Positions 17,966 to 26,198 of a DNA stretch of 64,000 nucleotides are shown one piece after another (position 1 is the stretch's first letter; every line of letters starts with the position of its first letter). Made by a program: the position numbers and the translations under genes. Source of the DNA: Methylorubrum salsuginis. GTDB lineage: Bacteria > Pseudomonadota > Alphaproteobacteria > Rhizobiales > Beijerinckiaceae. The DNA lies in assembly GCF_900114375.1 (NCBI RefSeq), contig NZ_FOSV01000006.1, forward strand, positions 85,679 through 149,678. The letters run 5' to 3'. The notes under the pieces were generated by a model that saw only the letters and a list, made by a program, of their open reading frames with translations, ran no database searches and was not told the DNA's origin.

Positions 17966-19654
17966 ATGATTACGCTGAGCATCGGGCGCAAACTCGCCCT
18001 GTCCTCCGCCGTCACCGCCCTGTTCGCGGCCGGCGCGATCTACAACCAATGGAGCAGCAACACCGAGATCGCCGCGGCAAACGAAGCGGTGGCGCGCGAG
18101 GCGACGATCCTGCGCGGCATCTCGCAGGCGCAGCTCGCGGTGAGCCGCATCCAGCTCGCCTATGACGGCGTCGAGGCGGCGCGGAAAGCCGCGGACGCCG
18201 ATGCGGTGGTGGCGCGCGCCCTCGACGAGGCGGCGAAGGCCTCGAAGGGCCTGGAGCGGCCGATCGCCCTCGCCCTCAAGCCCGATGTGCTCAAGGAGAG
18301 CGGGCAGAACCTGCGCGACCTCGCCGCCGCGGTGAAGGATTTCGCACAGAAGGGCCGCGCCGAACTCTACGGGCGGACGGCCGATGCGGCGGCGGCGGAG
18401 GCCGGACGCCAGGCGATCGCGGCCCTGACCGCGCGGTCCGAGAAGACGATCGGCGAATCCGTCGCTAACGCCAACCGCTTCACCGAGGAGGCGATGCAGG
18501 CGGCCTCCGAGCGGATCGCGTCGGCGACCCGCATCGGGCTCCTGGCGGGCGCCGCGATGCTGGTGAGCCTTCTGACCGCGGCGATCCTGCTGATGGTCAA
18601 CATCCAGCGTCCGCTCACCCGGCTGGTGGCCGTGCTGGAGCGGATGGCGGCGGGCGACACCGAAGCCGAGATCGTCGAGCGGCGGCGCGCGGACGAGATC
18701 GGGGCGCTGGGCCGCGCGGTCGAGAGCATCAAGGCCATGGTCGCGCAGAAGGCCGCCGAGGAGGCCGAGCGCCGGCAGATTGCCGACACCGCCGCGGCGG
18801 CGGCCCGGCAGAAGGCCATGATCGAACTCGCCGACACCTTCGAGTCGGCCGTCGGCGGCATCGTCGGCTCGGTCTCGTCCTCGGCCACCGAGCTTCAGAT
18901 GACGGCCCAGTCCATGTCCTCGACCGCGAGCCAGACCGCCGCGCAATCGACCAGCGTCGCGGCGGCGGCCGAGGAGGCGGCGGTGAATGTCGGCACGGTC
19001 GCGGCCGCGGCCGAGGAACTCGGCGCCTCGATCCTCGAGATCGGCCGCCAGGCCTCGGGCTCGGCCAGCCTCGCCCGGATGGCGGTGACCGAGGCCGACA
19101 AGACCTCGCAATTCGTCCAGGCCCTCAACCAGACCTCGGCGCGGATCGGCGACATGGTCGGCATGATCTCCAACATCGCCTCGCAGACCAACCTGCTCGC
19201 GCTCAACGCCACCATCGAGGCGGCCCGCGCGGGGGAAGCCGGCCGCGGCTTCGCGGTCGTGGCCAGCGAGGTGAAGGAGCTCGCCAACCAGACCGCGCGG
19301 GCCACCGACGAGATCGCCCGCCAGATCGGCGAGGTGCAGGGCGTCACCGACCAGACCGTCGGGGCGATCGGCTCGATCACCGCCCGCATCCGCGAGATCG
19401 ACGCGATGGCCACCTCCATCGCGGCGGCGGTCGAGGAGCAGGGCGCGGCGACGCAGGAGATCGTGCGCAACGTCGCCCAGGCCTCGGTCGGGACCAGCGC
19501 CGTCACCGGCACCATCGCGGGCGTGGCGAGCGCCTCCGAGACGACCGGGGCCGCCGCGAGCCAGGTGCTGACCTCCGCCTCCGAGCTGTCGCGCCAGTCC
19601 GAGCATCTGACGGAGGAGGTGCACCGCTTCCTCGCCACCGTGCGGGCCGCCTGA
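17966..19654 (+). CDS. Methyl-accepting chemotaxis protein
   Basis: The 562-residue receptor has TM1 (about 8-25) and a helical periplasmic sensor domain (about 26-190). TM2 (about 192-212), a HAMP domain (about 213-270) and the cytoplasmic signalling hairpin follow. The hairpin tip [24 protein letters not shown], quoted here only in part as [15 protein letters not shown], is canonical for binding CheA/CheW. The all-helical sensor resembles a four-helix bundle, and the ligand is unknown. Its place between two oxalate carriers suggests, but does not show, taxis toward oxalate or a related acid. Confidence 0.92.
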   Translation: MITLSIGRKLALSSAVTALFAAGAIYNQWSSNTEIAAANEAVAREATILRGISQAQLAVSRIQLAYDGVEAARKAADADAVVARALDEAAKASKGLERPIALALKPDVLKESGQNLRDLAAAVKDFAQKGRAELYGRTADAAAAEAGRQAIAALTARSEKTIGESVANANRFTEEAMQAASERIASATRIGLLAGAAMLVSLLTAAILLMVNIQRPLTRLVAVLERMAAGDTEAEIVERRRADEIGALGRAVESIKAMVAQKAAEEAERRQIADTAAAAARQKAMIELADTFESAVGGIVGSVSSSATELQMTAQSMSSTASQTAAQSTSVAAAAEEAAVNVGTVAAAAEELGASILEIGRQASGSASLARMAVTEADKTSQFVQALNQTSARIGDMVGMISNIASQTNLLALNATIEAARAGEAGRGFAVVASEVKELANQTARATDEIARQIGEVQGVTDQTVGAIGSITARIREIDAMATSIAAAVEEQGAATQEIVRNVAQASVGTSAVTGTIAGVASASETTGAAASQVLTSASELSRQSEHLTEEVHRFLATVRAA

Positions 19655-19660
19655 AACGAG

Positions 19661-19738
19661 GAAGCGCGCCGGACGGCTGTCGCCCGGCGCGCTTCGAAAT
19701 CCTTCCAACGGCCGGGGCCCGAACGGGCTCCGGCCGTT
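19661..19738. terminator. Two hairpins between the chemoreceptor and second oxlT
   Basis: The first stem pairs GAAGCGCGCCGG (19661-19672) with 19684-19695. The second pairs AACGGCCGGGGCCC (19707-19720) with 19725-19738 through one G-T wobble and a GAAC loop. They lie between convergent genes and can serve both directions. Confidence 0.65.
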
Positions 19739-19743
19739 TCGCG

Positions 19744-21051
19744 TCAGTGGGCGGTCGCGGTCTTCACCTCGGCCTCGCCCGCAGCGGGGGCCTTGGTGTA
19801 GCCCTGGCGCATCGGCTTGAGCACGAAGATCGCCATGAACGCCGCGATGATGTTGAGGGCGGCGGCCGCCAGGAACACCGCGTGCCAGGAGCCGGTCATC
19901 GTGGTGAGGATGCTGGTATAGGGCACGATCAGGGCCGCGGTGCCCTTGGCGGTGTAGAGCAGGCCCGCGTTGGTGGCGGCGTATTTCGAGCCGAAAGTGT
20001 CGCCGCAGGTCGCCGGGAACAGCGAGTAGATCTCACCCCAGGCGAAGAACACGAGGCCGGTCAGGATCACGAACATGAACGGGTCCTGGCCGAACTGGCT
20101 CAGCATGTAGATGCCGACGCCCTCGATGCCGAAGGAGAGGAACATCGTGTTCTCGCGGCCGATATGGTCGGAGATCCAGCCGAACAGCGGACGCGTGACG
20201 CCGTTGAGCACCCGGTCGATAGTGGCGGCGAACGTCAGCGCCGGCAGGGTGATGCCGAGCAGGCTCACCGGGGTGTCGGCGATGTGGAAGTCCTTGGCGA
20301 TGGGGCCGAGCTGCGCCGTCGCCATCAGGCCGCCCGCGGCCATCATCACGAACATCGCGTACATCACCCAGAAGATCGGGGTGCGGACCATCTCGGAGGG
20401 CGCGTAGTCGCGCTTGCTCTGGCTGACGCGGGCGATGGTGGGCACGTCGCCCTTCTTCGGGGCGGACAGGAGGAGCGCCACCGCCATCACGACGAGGCCC
20501 TGGCCGAGGCCGAACCAGAAGAAGGCGTGCTCGTAGCTGTAATGGTGGATCACGGCCTGGATCGGCACGACCGTCAGGGCCGAACCCGCGCCGAAGCCCA
20601 TGGCGGTGAGGCCTGCGGCCAGACCGCGGCGGTCCGGGAACCACTTGAGCGAGTTACCGACGCAGGTGCCGTAGACCGCCCCCGCGCCCGTGCCGCCGAT
20701 GGCGGCGCCGACATAGAGCATGAACAGCGAGTCGGCGTAGGCGTTGATCACCCAGGCGACGCCGCAGAGCAGACCCCCGACCAGGGTGACGATCCGCGGG
20801 CCGTACTTATCGACGAACCAGCCCTCGATCGGCACCAGCCAGGTCTCGGTGACGACGAAGATCGTGAAGGCGACCTGGATCGCGGCGCGGTCCCAGCCGT
20901 GGCGCTCCTGGATCGGGTTGACGAAGAACGTCCAGCCGTACTGCATGTTGGCGATCATGCACATGCAGACGATGCCCAGGACGAGCTGGAGCCAGCGGTT
21001 CACGGGTGGGTTTACCGGTGGGGATACGGGTGTCGCGGCGAGTGTGGACAT
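19744..21051 (-). CDS. oxlT: OxlT-type oxalate/formate antiporter, second copy
   Basis: The 435-residue MFS carrier is a close paralogue of the gene at 16131-17441, with the same blocks: YGWTFFVNPI, TETWLVPIEGWFVDKYGP, GTCVGNSLKWFPDRRGLA and LLYTAKGTAAL. Charged residues in membrane spans that could bind the dicarboxylate include Arg280 or Arg287 and Lys369, by rough analogy to the essential Arg and Lys of Oxalobacter OxlT. An extra Pro-rich N-terminus (APPVNPPVN-like) precedes TM1. It is divergent from the CBS operon and shares a promoter region with it. Two copies may differ in partner ion or affinity. Confidence 0.9.
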   Translation of the reverse strand: MSTLAATPVSPPVNPPVNRWLQLVLGIVCMCMIANMQYGWTFFVNPIQERHGWDRAAIQVAFTIFVVTETWLVPIEGWFVDKYGPRIVTLVGGLLCGVAWVINAYADSLFMLYVGAAIGGTGAGAVYGTCVGNSLKWFPDRRGLAAGLTAMGFGAGSALTVVPIQAVIHHYSYEHAFFWFGLGQGLVVMAVALLLSAPKKGDVPTIARVSQSKRDYAPSEMVRTPIFWVMYAMFVMMAAGGLMATAQLGPIAKDFHIADTPVSLLGITLPALTFAATIDRVLNGVTRPLFGWISDHIGRENTMFLSFGIEGVGIYMLSQFGQDPFMFVILTGLVFFAWGEIYSLFPATCGDTFGSKYAATNAGLLYTAKGTAALIVPYTSILTTMTGSWHAVFLAAAALNIIAAFMAIFVLKPMRQGYTKAPAAGEAEVKTATAH

Positions 21052-21246
21052 GGACGTCTCTCCAAGGGGTGCGCCCGGTTGTCCGGGCTGCTTCGGCCAA
21101 CGGCCCGCACGGCACGGGTCCCTGAAGCGGGACGCGCGTGGAGTGAATCAGGGGGCCGGCAGGTTCATTCTGCGGCACCGGCAGGATTAAGCCTCTTGCT
21201 TGATCGTGCGGTTCCGCTGACCGGCACCATAATTCAAAATCCCGAA

Positions 21247-21275
21247 TTGACAACAGGTATTCTGTATACCAGTCT
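21247..21275. promoter_or_regulatory. Oxalate motif site 4, between second oxlT and the CBS operon
   Basis: Read on the minus strand ACTGGTATACAGAAT matches the oxalate motif, and GGTAT/ATACC forms an inverted repeat with a 5-base gap (21256-21270). A TTGACA (21247-21252) overlaps on the plus strand, and on the minus strand TTGTCA with a TATGGT 16 bp on could serve oxlT. The site is 46 bp before the CBS gene. Confidence 0.55.
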
Positions 21276-21317
21276 CAGCTCAGGGCTGCCGCCAGAGCGC
21301 CCGGATCGGAGGAAGCC

Positions 21318-21716
21318 GTGCCGGCATCGATGCAGCAGGAGACTGCCCGCATCCGCACCATCCACCGCGACCGCCCGGTGGCGGAGGCGATGCAGGCGCT
21401 CGCCGAGCCGGGCATCGGCGCCCTCGTGGTGGTCGAGGGATTCGGGGCGGATGCCCCCGTCCTCGGCCTCCTGACCCAGCGCGACATCTTCCGGGCCGTC
21501 GCCGCGGAGGGGCCGGACGTGTATGGTCGCTGCGTCTGGCTCATCACCGATCACGACTTCCCCGCCGTCGACGTCGGAGCCTCCGCCCAGGAGCGCCTGC
21601 GCGCCTTCTGCGACCGGCAGGTCGATCACATCGCGCTGATGGAGTCCTGTCGCGTCAGCGCGATCCTGAGCATCTGGGACTGCGCGACCGAGCGTGCCGC
21701 CGGAGTCGTCTCATGA
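21318..21716 (+). CDS. CBS-domain protein, first gene of oxalate-linked operon
   Basis: The 132-residue protein is a single CBS pair. The first half (IRTIHRDRPVAEAMQALAEP and VLGLLTQRDIFRAV) is clear. The second half is reduced to a Cys-containing block, CDRQVDHIALMESCRV, so nucleotide binding may be altered. The GTG at 21318 has GGAGG five bases upstream; the next ATG, at 21330, is spaced too far. Its last codons overlap the next gene by 4 bp (ATGA). The operon promoter carries the oxalate motif. Confidence 0.8.
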   Translation: MPASMQQETARIRTIHRDRPVAEAMQALAEPGIGALVVVEGFGADAPVLGLLTQRDIFRAVAAEGPDVYGRCVWLITDHDFPAVDVGASAQERLRAFCDRQVDHIALMESCRVSAILSIWDCATERAAGVVS

Positions 21717-22042
21717 ACAATCCTTCGACCACACCCTCCTCGCCGCAACAGGCTCCCGAGATGAAGCACCTCGTCGTCGTCGAATGCCCGATCGTCTTCC
21801 CCGGCGAGAATGAGTTCGGGATGTCGAGCGTCGACATGCTGCCGCGCAACGGCATCGCCGCGGGCCTGGAGAGCCGCCACATCCGCGTGCTCGACGAGCG
21901 GATCATCGCGGTGTGCATCTTCAAGAGCACGTTCTGCGCGAAGCTGTTCTTCGACGCCGAATGGACGCAGCGTGCCGACACGCTCTGGGGCGACCGCTAC
22001 CAGATGCGCTTCGAGGCGATCGACAACGCCTCCGCCGCCTGA
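21713..22042 (+). CDS. Conserved-looking protein of unknown function (109 aa)
   Basis: I do not recognise this family. After a disordered Pro/Ser start, the core (about 17-103) begins KHLVVVECPIVFPGENEFG and ends WTQRADTLWGDRYQMRFEA. It has Cys24, Cys68 and Cys75 and a compact alpha/beta composition. There is no signal peptide or membrane span. It overlaps the CBS gene by 4 bp and lies 28 bp before the P-loop gene, so translation of the three is probably coupled. A small binding partner of either neighbour is possible. Confidence 0.75.
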   Translation: MNNPSTTPSSPQQAPEMKHLVVVECPIVFPGENEFGMSSVDMLPRNGIAAGLESRHIRVLDERIIAVCIFKSTFCAKLFFDAEWTQRADTLWGDRYQMRFEAIDNASAA

Positions 22043-22070
22043 TTCTTTCGCGACTCGGGGAGGATGATCG

Positions 22071-23906
22071 ATGGCCTCCCCGGCGTCCGTGACTGAGCCG
22101 GCGAACGGGCCGGCTTTCGACGCCTGGAATCCCGGCCTCGAACCCGGCCTGCCGCGCGCCCTGATGCCGCTTGCGACCGTTTTCCGGCCCGAGAACGTGG
22201 CGCTGCCGCTGCACGAGATCCTCGAACTCTCGGATTTCAGCGGCCTGCCCGCGACGCGTCTCGCCCCGTTCAGGCCCCGGCGGCTCGCGGTGCACGAGGT
22301 GCTGATCCGGGTGATGGCCGACCTCTCGGTGCCGGTCGGCGAGGTCTATGCCGATCTCGGCGTCAACTTCCGCGCCATGGTGACCGCGATCCTCACCGAG
22401 GGCGTCGCCCCACGGACGGCCCAGATCGAGGCCGCCTTCGAGGCTTTGCGTCGCGAGGCCGAGGCACTGCTGGCGCAGGAACTCTCGATCCTCCTCGACG
22501 AGCCCGCGGCGCCGCCCGCGCCCCGGCGCTGGCTCGGCCTGCTGCCGCCCAGAGCCGGCATCCCGCCCCATCCGGGCGACTGGCAGGCGCGGGCACTCGC
22601 CCGGCTCGACGCCCGCTGCGGCTCGTCCGGCGAGGCGGCATGCGAGGCGGACGGCCTGGACGGTGCGGTGCGCGGCGCGCTCCGCACCGTCGTCTCGGCC
22701 GTCATCGCCCGCCAGGGCACGCTGATCCGCGACCGGGCGCTGCTGGCGCGGCTCGCCCTGATCCTGGTGGCCAACCGCGAGGGCAGCCGCCGCATCGGCG
22801 CGCTGATCGCGCCGTGGATGGACGCGGTCGTGTGCGCCCACGGCTACCGGCAGTTGGCGCCCCAGGCCGAGCCGGTGGTGATGACGGTCAAGGGCGCTTC
22901 GGCGTCCGGCAAGAGCACGATCCGCCCCTACCAGCGCGACCTCGCCGGGCGGATCGGCGCCGGCTGGTCCGACTTCGCCGTGGTCACGCCGGACGTCTGG
23001 CGCAAGTTCCTGCTCGATTACGATGCCCTCGGCGAGCAGCGCCGCTACGCCGGGCCGCTCGCCGGCCACGAGGTCGAGATCGTCGATGCCAAGCTCGACC
23101 GCCACATCACCGCCAAGGCGGCGGCGGGGCGCCTGTCGCACCTGCTGATCGACCGCTTCCGCTTCGACAGCTTCTCGACCGAGCCCAACGGCGACGGCAC
23201 CGGCCAGCTGCTCACGCGCTTCGGCCAGCGGGTCTATCTCCAGTTCATGGTGACGCCCCCGGAGGAGACGGTGGAGCGGGCGTGGAAGCGCGGCGAGGAA
23301 TTCGGCCGCTACAAGGCGGTCGAAGACCTGCTCGCCCACAACGTCGAGGCCTTCACCGGCATGCCGCGGCTGTTCTTCACCTGGGCGCTGCGCCGCGACC
23401 GGGCGGTCTTCTTCGAGTTTCTCGACAACGGCGTGCCGAAGGGCGCGCGGCCGCTGACCATCGCTTTCGGCCAGAACGGCATCATGACGATCCTCGACGC
23501 CCGCGCCCTGATGGCGATCGAGCGCTACCGCCGGATCGACATCGGCGCGCGAGCCCCGGATCAGGTCTATCGCGGCGCCGGATCGGAGACGGAGCGCGAC
23601 CCCGCCTTCCTGCGGGCGATCCTGCGCCGGCTCGACACCGTGCGCTTCGCCGAGCGCGACAGCGGCCGGGTTTTCGCGCGGTTCGAGCGGGGCCGCCTCA
23701 CCGCCCTCGACCGGGACGGGTTTTCCGCGATGCGCGCCGATCCGGCGATGGCGCGGGCTCTGGCGGCCGCGGGTCTATCCGCGGGGCCGGAGAAAGCCGA
23801 TCTGCCCGGCCTCGACGAGCGGCTGGTGCCGGGCAGCGTACCGACCTTGGGGGCATGGGGGAAGCAGGCGGGGGTTTCGGCGAGCGGTTCACCTCCGCCC
23901 GGATAG
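22071..23906 (+). CDS. Large P-loop kinase-like protein (zeta-toxin-like core)
   Basis: The 611-residue protein has a helical N-terminal region (1-265) that I cannot assign. A P-loop domain follows, with Walker A GASASGKST at 275-283, TPDVWRK at 306-312 and a Walker B-like LLIDRFRFDSF at 358-368. The first two resemble zeta-toxin/UDP-GlcNAc kinases and other small-substrate kinases. A third segment (about 440-560) contains FEFLDNG and LDARALMAIERY. No antitoxin-like gene is adjacent; the small neighbour is a poor match. GGGGAGGATG precedes the ATG. Its TAG stop is donated by a dispersed repeat. The substrate is unknown. Confidence 0.75.
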   Translation: MASPASVTEPANGPAFDAWNPGLEPGLPRALMPLATVFRPENVALPLHEILELSDFSGLPATRLAPFRPRRLAVHEVLIRVMADLSVPVGEVYADLGVNFRAMVTAILTEGVAPRTAQIEAAFEALRREAEALLAQELSILLDEPAAPPAPRRWLGLLPPRAGIPPHPGDWQARALARLDARCGSSGEAACEADGLDGAVRGALRTVVSAVIARQGTLIRDRALLARLALILVANREGSRRIGALIAPWMDAVVCAHGYRQLAPQAEPVVMTVKGASASGKSTIRPYQRDLAGRIGAGWSDFAVVTPDVWRKFLLDYDALGEQRRYAGPLAGHEVEIVDAKLDRHITAKAAAGRLSHLLIDRFRFDSFSTEPNGDGTGQLLTRFGQRVYLQFMVTPPEETVERAWKRGEEFGRYKAVEDLLAHNVEAFTGMPRLFFTWALRRDRAVFFEFLDNGVPKGARPLTIAFGQNGIMTILDARALMAIERYRRIDIGARAPDQVYRGAGSETERDPAFLRAILRRLDTVRFAERDSGRVFARFERGRLTALDRDGFSAMRADPAMARALAAAGLSAGPEKADLPGLDERLVPGSVPTLGAWGKQAGVSASGSPPPG

Positions 23907-23953
23907 AGCATCGTCCCGAAAGGTGGTTTCCGGCTTTCGGAAAAAGACGATGC
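23904..23953 (+). repeat. Palindromic repeat, copy 3 (module 1 only)
   Basis: TAGAGCATCGTCCCGAAAGG at the start and AAAAAGACGATGC at the end pair over CATCGTC/GACGATG, with an inner CCGGCTTTCGG arm. The first three bases are the stop codon of the P-loop gene. Confidence 0.9.
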
Positions 23954-23964
23954 GATTCAAGGAT

Positions 23965-24069
23965 CTGGAGCATCGGCCCGAAAGGTGGGGATCGGCCTTC
24001 GGAAAAAAGACGATGCGGCACAAGAACGGAGAGCATCGTCCCGGATCCGATATCCGGGACGATGCTTTA
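23965..24069 (+). repeat. Composite palindromic repeat, copy 4
   Basis: Module 1 (23968-24016) is followed by a 13-base spacer and module 2, a perfect 15-bp stem (24032-24046 with 24052-24066) around CCGAT. It lies between convergent genes (P-loop kinase and prk) and could terminate both. Confidence 0.9.
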
Positions 24070-24074
24070 GAGCC

Positions 24075-24935
24075 TCAGGCCAGCCGCCGGCGCCGCTCCA
24101 CCAGCTGCATGATGATCGGCGTCAGGATCAGCTGCATGGCGAGGTCGAGCTTGCCGCCGGGGATGACGATGGAATTGGCCCGGCTCATGAAGCTGTCGTG
24201 GATCATCGACACGAGGTAGGAGAAGTCGATCCCCTTCGGATCCTTGAAGCGGATCACCACCATCGATTCGTCGGCGGTCGGGATCCAGCGGGCGATGAAC
24301 GGGTTCGAGGTGTCGACCATCGGCACCCGCTGGAAGTTGATGTCCGTCCACGAGAATTGCGGGCAGATCGTCTGCACGTAATCCGGCATCCGCCGCAGGA
24401 TCACGTCGGTGACGGCGTCGGTCGAGTAGCCGCGGGTCGAGCGGTCGCGGTGGAGCTTCTGGATCCATTCGAGGTTGATCACCGGCACCACCCCGATCTT
24501 GAGATCGGGATAGCGGGCGATGTCGACCGCGTTGTCGACCACGCAGCCGTGCAGACCCTCGTAGAACAGGAGGTCCGAACCCGGCTGGAACGGCTCCCAT
24601 TCCGAGAAGGTGCCCTCGGGGATGCCGTAGCGGGCGGCGTCGTGGGCGTCGTGGGCGTAGTGGCGGGTACGGCCGGTGCCGTTCTCGCCGTAGCTGCGAA
24701 AGACCTCCTCCAGCTCGGGCAGGAGATTGGCGCGCGGCGCGAAATGGCTCAGCGTCGGCTCGCGCGCCATCTTCGCCCGCATCGTGTCGCGGTCGTAGGC
24801 GTGGAAGCCGTCCCCCTCGATGTAGACCGCGCTCACATCCTCGCGTCGAAAAATCTGCTCGAAGGTGTTGCGGACCGAGGTGGTGCCAGCGCCCGAGGAG
24901 CCGGTGACCGAGATGATGGGGTGACGCGCCGACAT
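24075..24935 (-). CDS. prk: Phosphoribulokinase (class I, bacterial type)
   Basis: The enzyme phosphorylates ribulose 5-phosphate to ribulose 1,5-bisphosphate with ATP. The 286 residues and the P-loop GSSGAGTTS (12-20) are typical of the octameric proteobacterial class. Asp42 in EGDGFHAYDR matches the catalytic base of the Rhodobacter enzyme, and VISVTGS/HDSFMSRAN blocks are conserved. It is 37 bp downstream of fbp on the same strand, so the two form an operon. No RuBisCO gene is in the window. In M. extorquens the product has been reported to act as a signal for a LysR regulator of methylotrophy genes, which fits the nearby LysR gene. Confidence 0.95.
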   Translation of the reverse strand: MSARHPIISVTGSSGAGTTSVRNTFEQIFRREDVSAVYIEGDGFHAYDRDTMRAKMAREPTLSHFAPRANLLPELEEVFRSYGENGTGRTRHYAHDAHDAARYGIPEGTFSEWEPFQPGSDLLFYEGLHGCVVDNAVDIARYPDLKIGVVPVINLEWIQKLHRDRSTRGYSTDAVTDVILRRMPDYVQTICPQFSWTDINFQRVPMVDTSNPFIARWIPTADESMVVIRFKDPKGIDFSYLVSMIHDSFMSRANSIVIPGGKLDLAMQLILTPIIMQLVERRRRLA

Positions 24936-24972
24936 GATGCTTCGAGATTGAGGAAAGACGCGCCGGGTTGGA

Positions 24973-26022
24973 TCAGCTGCGGATCAGGCCGCGCTGGCCG
25001 AACAGGGGCGAACGCCCGGCCGCGGGCTGGCGTCCGTCGTAGTAGGTGGCAACGGTGGCGACTTCCTCGGCCGAGCCGAACACCAGCGGCGAGCGCTCGT
25101 GGATCTTGGCGGCGACGAGATCGAGCACGCGGGTGCGCCCATCGGTGGCGGCCGCACCCGCCTGCTCCATCAGGAAGGCCATCGGCGCGGTCTCGTAGAG
25201 CAGGCGCAGGCGGCCCTGGCCGTAGCCCTTCCGGCTGTCGCCCGGATACAGGAACACCCCGCCGCGGATCAGCACACGCTGCGCGTCGGCCACCAGCGCC
25301 GCGGTCCAGCGCATGTTGAAGTCGCGGTCGCGCGGGCCTTCCGTGCCGCGCTGGCAATCCTCGATGAAGGCCTTGATCGGGCCGTCCCAGTGGCGGGCGT
25401 TCGAGGCGTTGATGGCGTATTCGTTGGCGGACGGGACCACCTGAAGGGCATCGTGGGTCAGGCGGAACACGCCCTCCGACCGCTCCAGGGTGAAGATGCG
25501 GGTGCCGTTGCCGAGCGTCAGCACGAAGGTAGTGGCCGGACCGTAGACGACGAAGCCGGCCGCCGTCTGGGTGGTGCCCGGCGTCTTGAACGAGGCGTTG
25601 GGGTCGTTCTCCGCCACGACCTTCGGGCGGATGCCGAAGATGGTGCCGACCACCATGCCGACCGCGATGTTCGACGAGCCGTCGAGCGGATCGATGGCGA
25701 CGGCCAGCGGCGCGCCGGGATCGAGCACCACCACGTCCTCGGCCTCCTCCGAGGCGACCTCGGCGACGGGGGCTTGTTCGAGCGCCTGCATGAAGCGCTT
25801 GTGGGCGATGACGTCGAGGGCCTTCTGCACGTCGCCGTCGCTGTTGTGCTCGCCCTGCGCGCCCATATCGCCGGCGAGCGCCCCGCGCCCGCAGGTCTCG
25901 CTCACGTCGATGGCGGCGGCGGCGAGCGCGCGGATCGTCGCGGCGGTGTCGGCGAGGGTGGGATCGCGCGCGACCTCGGCGTCGAGATGCGCGTCGAGGG
26001 AGGTCCCGGTCGGCTTCGTCAT
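24973..26022 (-). CDS. fbp: Fructose-1,6-bisphosphatase class I
   Basis: The enzyme hydrolyses fructose 1,6-bisphosphate in gluconeogenesis and sugar-phosphate cycles. The signature DPLDGSSNI, which binds the metals, is present near residues 112-120, with LYPGDSRKGYGQGRLRLLYE near 280. The 349 residues are normal. The ATG at 26022 was taken in place of an open 39-codon extension that would run into the LysR promoter; the ribosome site is weak (GGGAGCGAG). It is first in an operon with prk and divergent from the LysR gene. Confidence 0.93.
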   Translation of the reverse strand: MTKPTGTSLDAHLDAEVARDPTLADTAATIRALAAAAIDVSETCGRGALAGDMGAQGEHNSDGDVQKALDVIAHKRFMQALEQAPVAEVASEEAEDVVVLDPGAPLAVAIDPLDGSSNIAVGMVVGTIFGIRPKVVAENDPNASFKTPGTTQTAAGFVVYGPATTFVLTLGNGTRIFTLERSEGVFRLTHDALQVVPSANEYAINASNARHWDGPIKAFIEDCQRGTEGPRDRDFNMRWTAALVADAQRVLIRGGVFLYPGDSRKGYGQGRLRLLYETAPMAFLMEQAGAAATDGRTRVLDLVAAKIHERSPLVFGSAEEVATVATYYDGRQPAAGRSPLFGQRGLIRS

Positions 26023-26198
26023 CGGATTGTCGCGCTCGCTCCCGTCACCGCCACACCGGGCGGCCCCCGCCGGCTCCGGCGGCTTTTGCTGCCGGGATGA
26101 TACCCCGTGCTGTGGCGCCTGCGCCAGCGGTCGCAACACAGTCGGGGAAGGTTTTTGAAAAAACTTGTGGTGCCGCGCAAAAAAACTAAAAGCGAATC
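26023..26198. promoter_or_regulatory. Divergent fbp/LysR promoter region
   Basis: The 176-bp gap holds AT-rich DNA next to the LysR gene. An inverted repeat GTTTTT-GA-AAAAAC lies at 26151-26164, and a run AAAAAAACTAAAAGCG follows. Such a site fits a LysR-type operator controlling both directions, but this was judged by eye only. Confidence 0.45.

Noticed and set aside
22071..23906. Toxin-antitoxin reading of the P-loop kinase-like gene
   Set aside because: The preceding small protein does not look like an epsilon antitoxin, the kinase is far longer than zeta toxins, and the operon is tied to the oxalate promoter motif.
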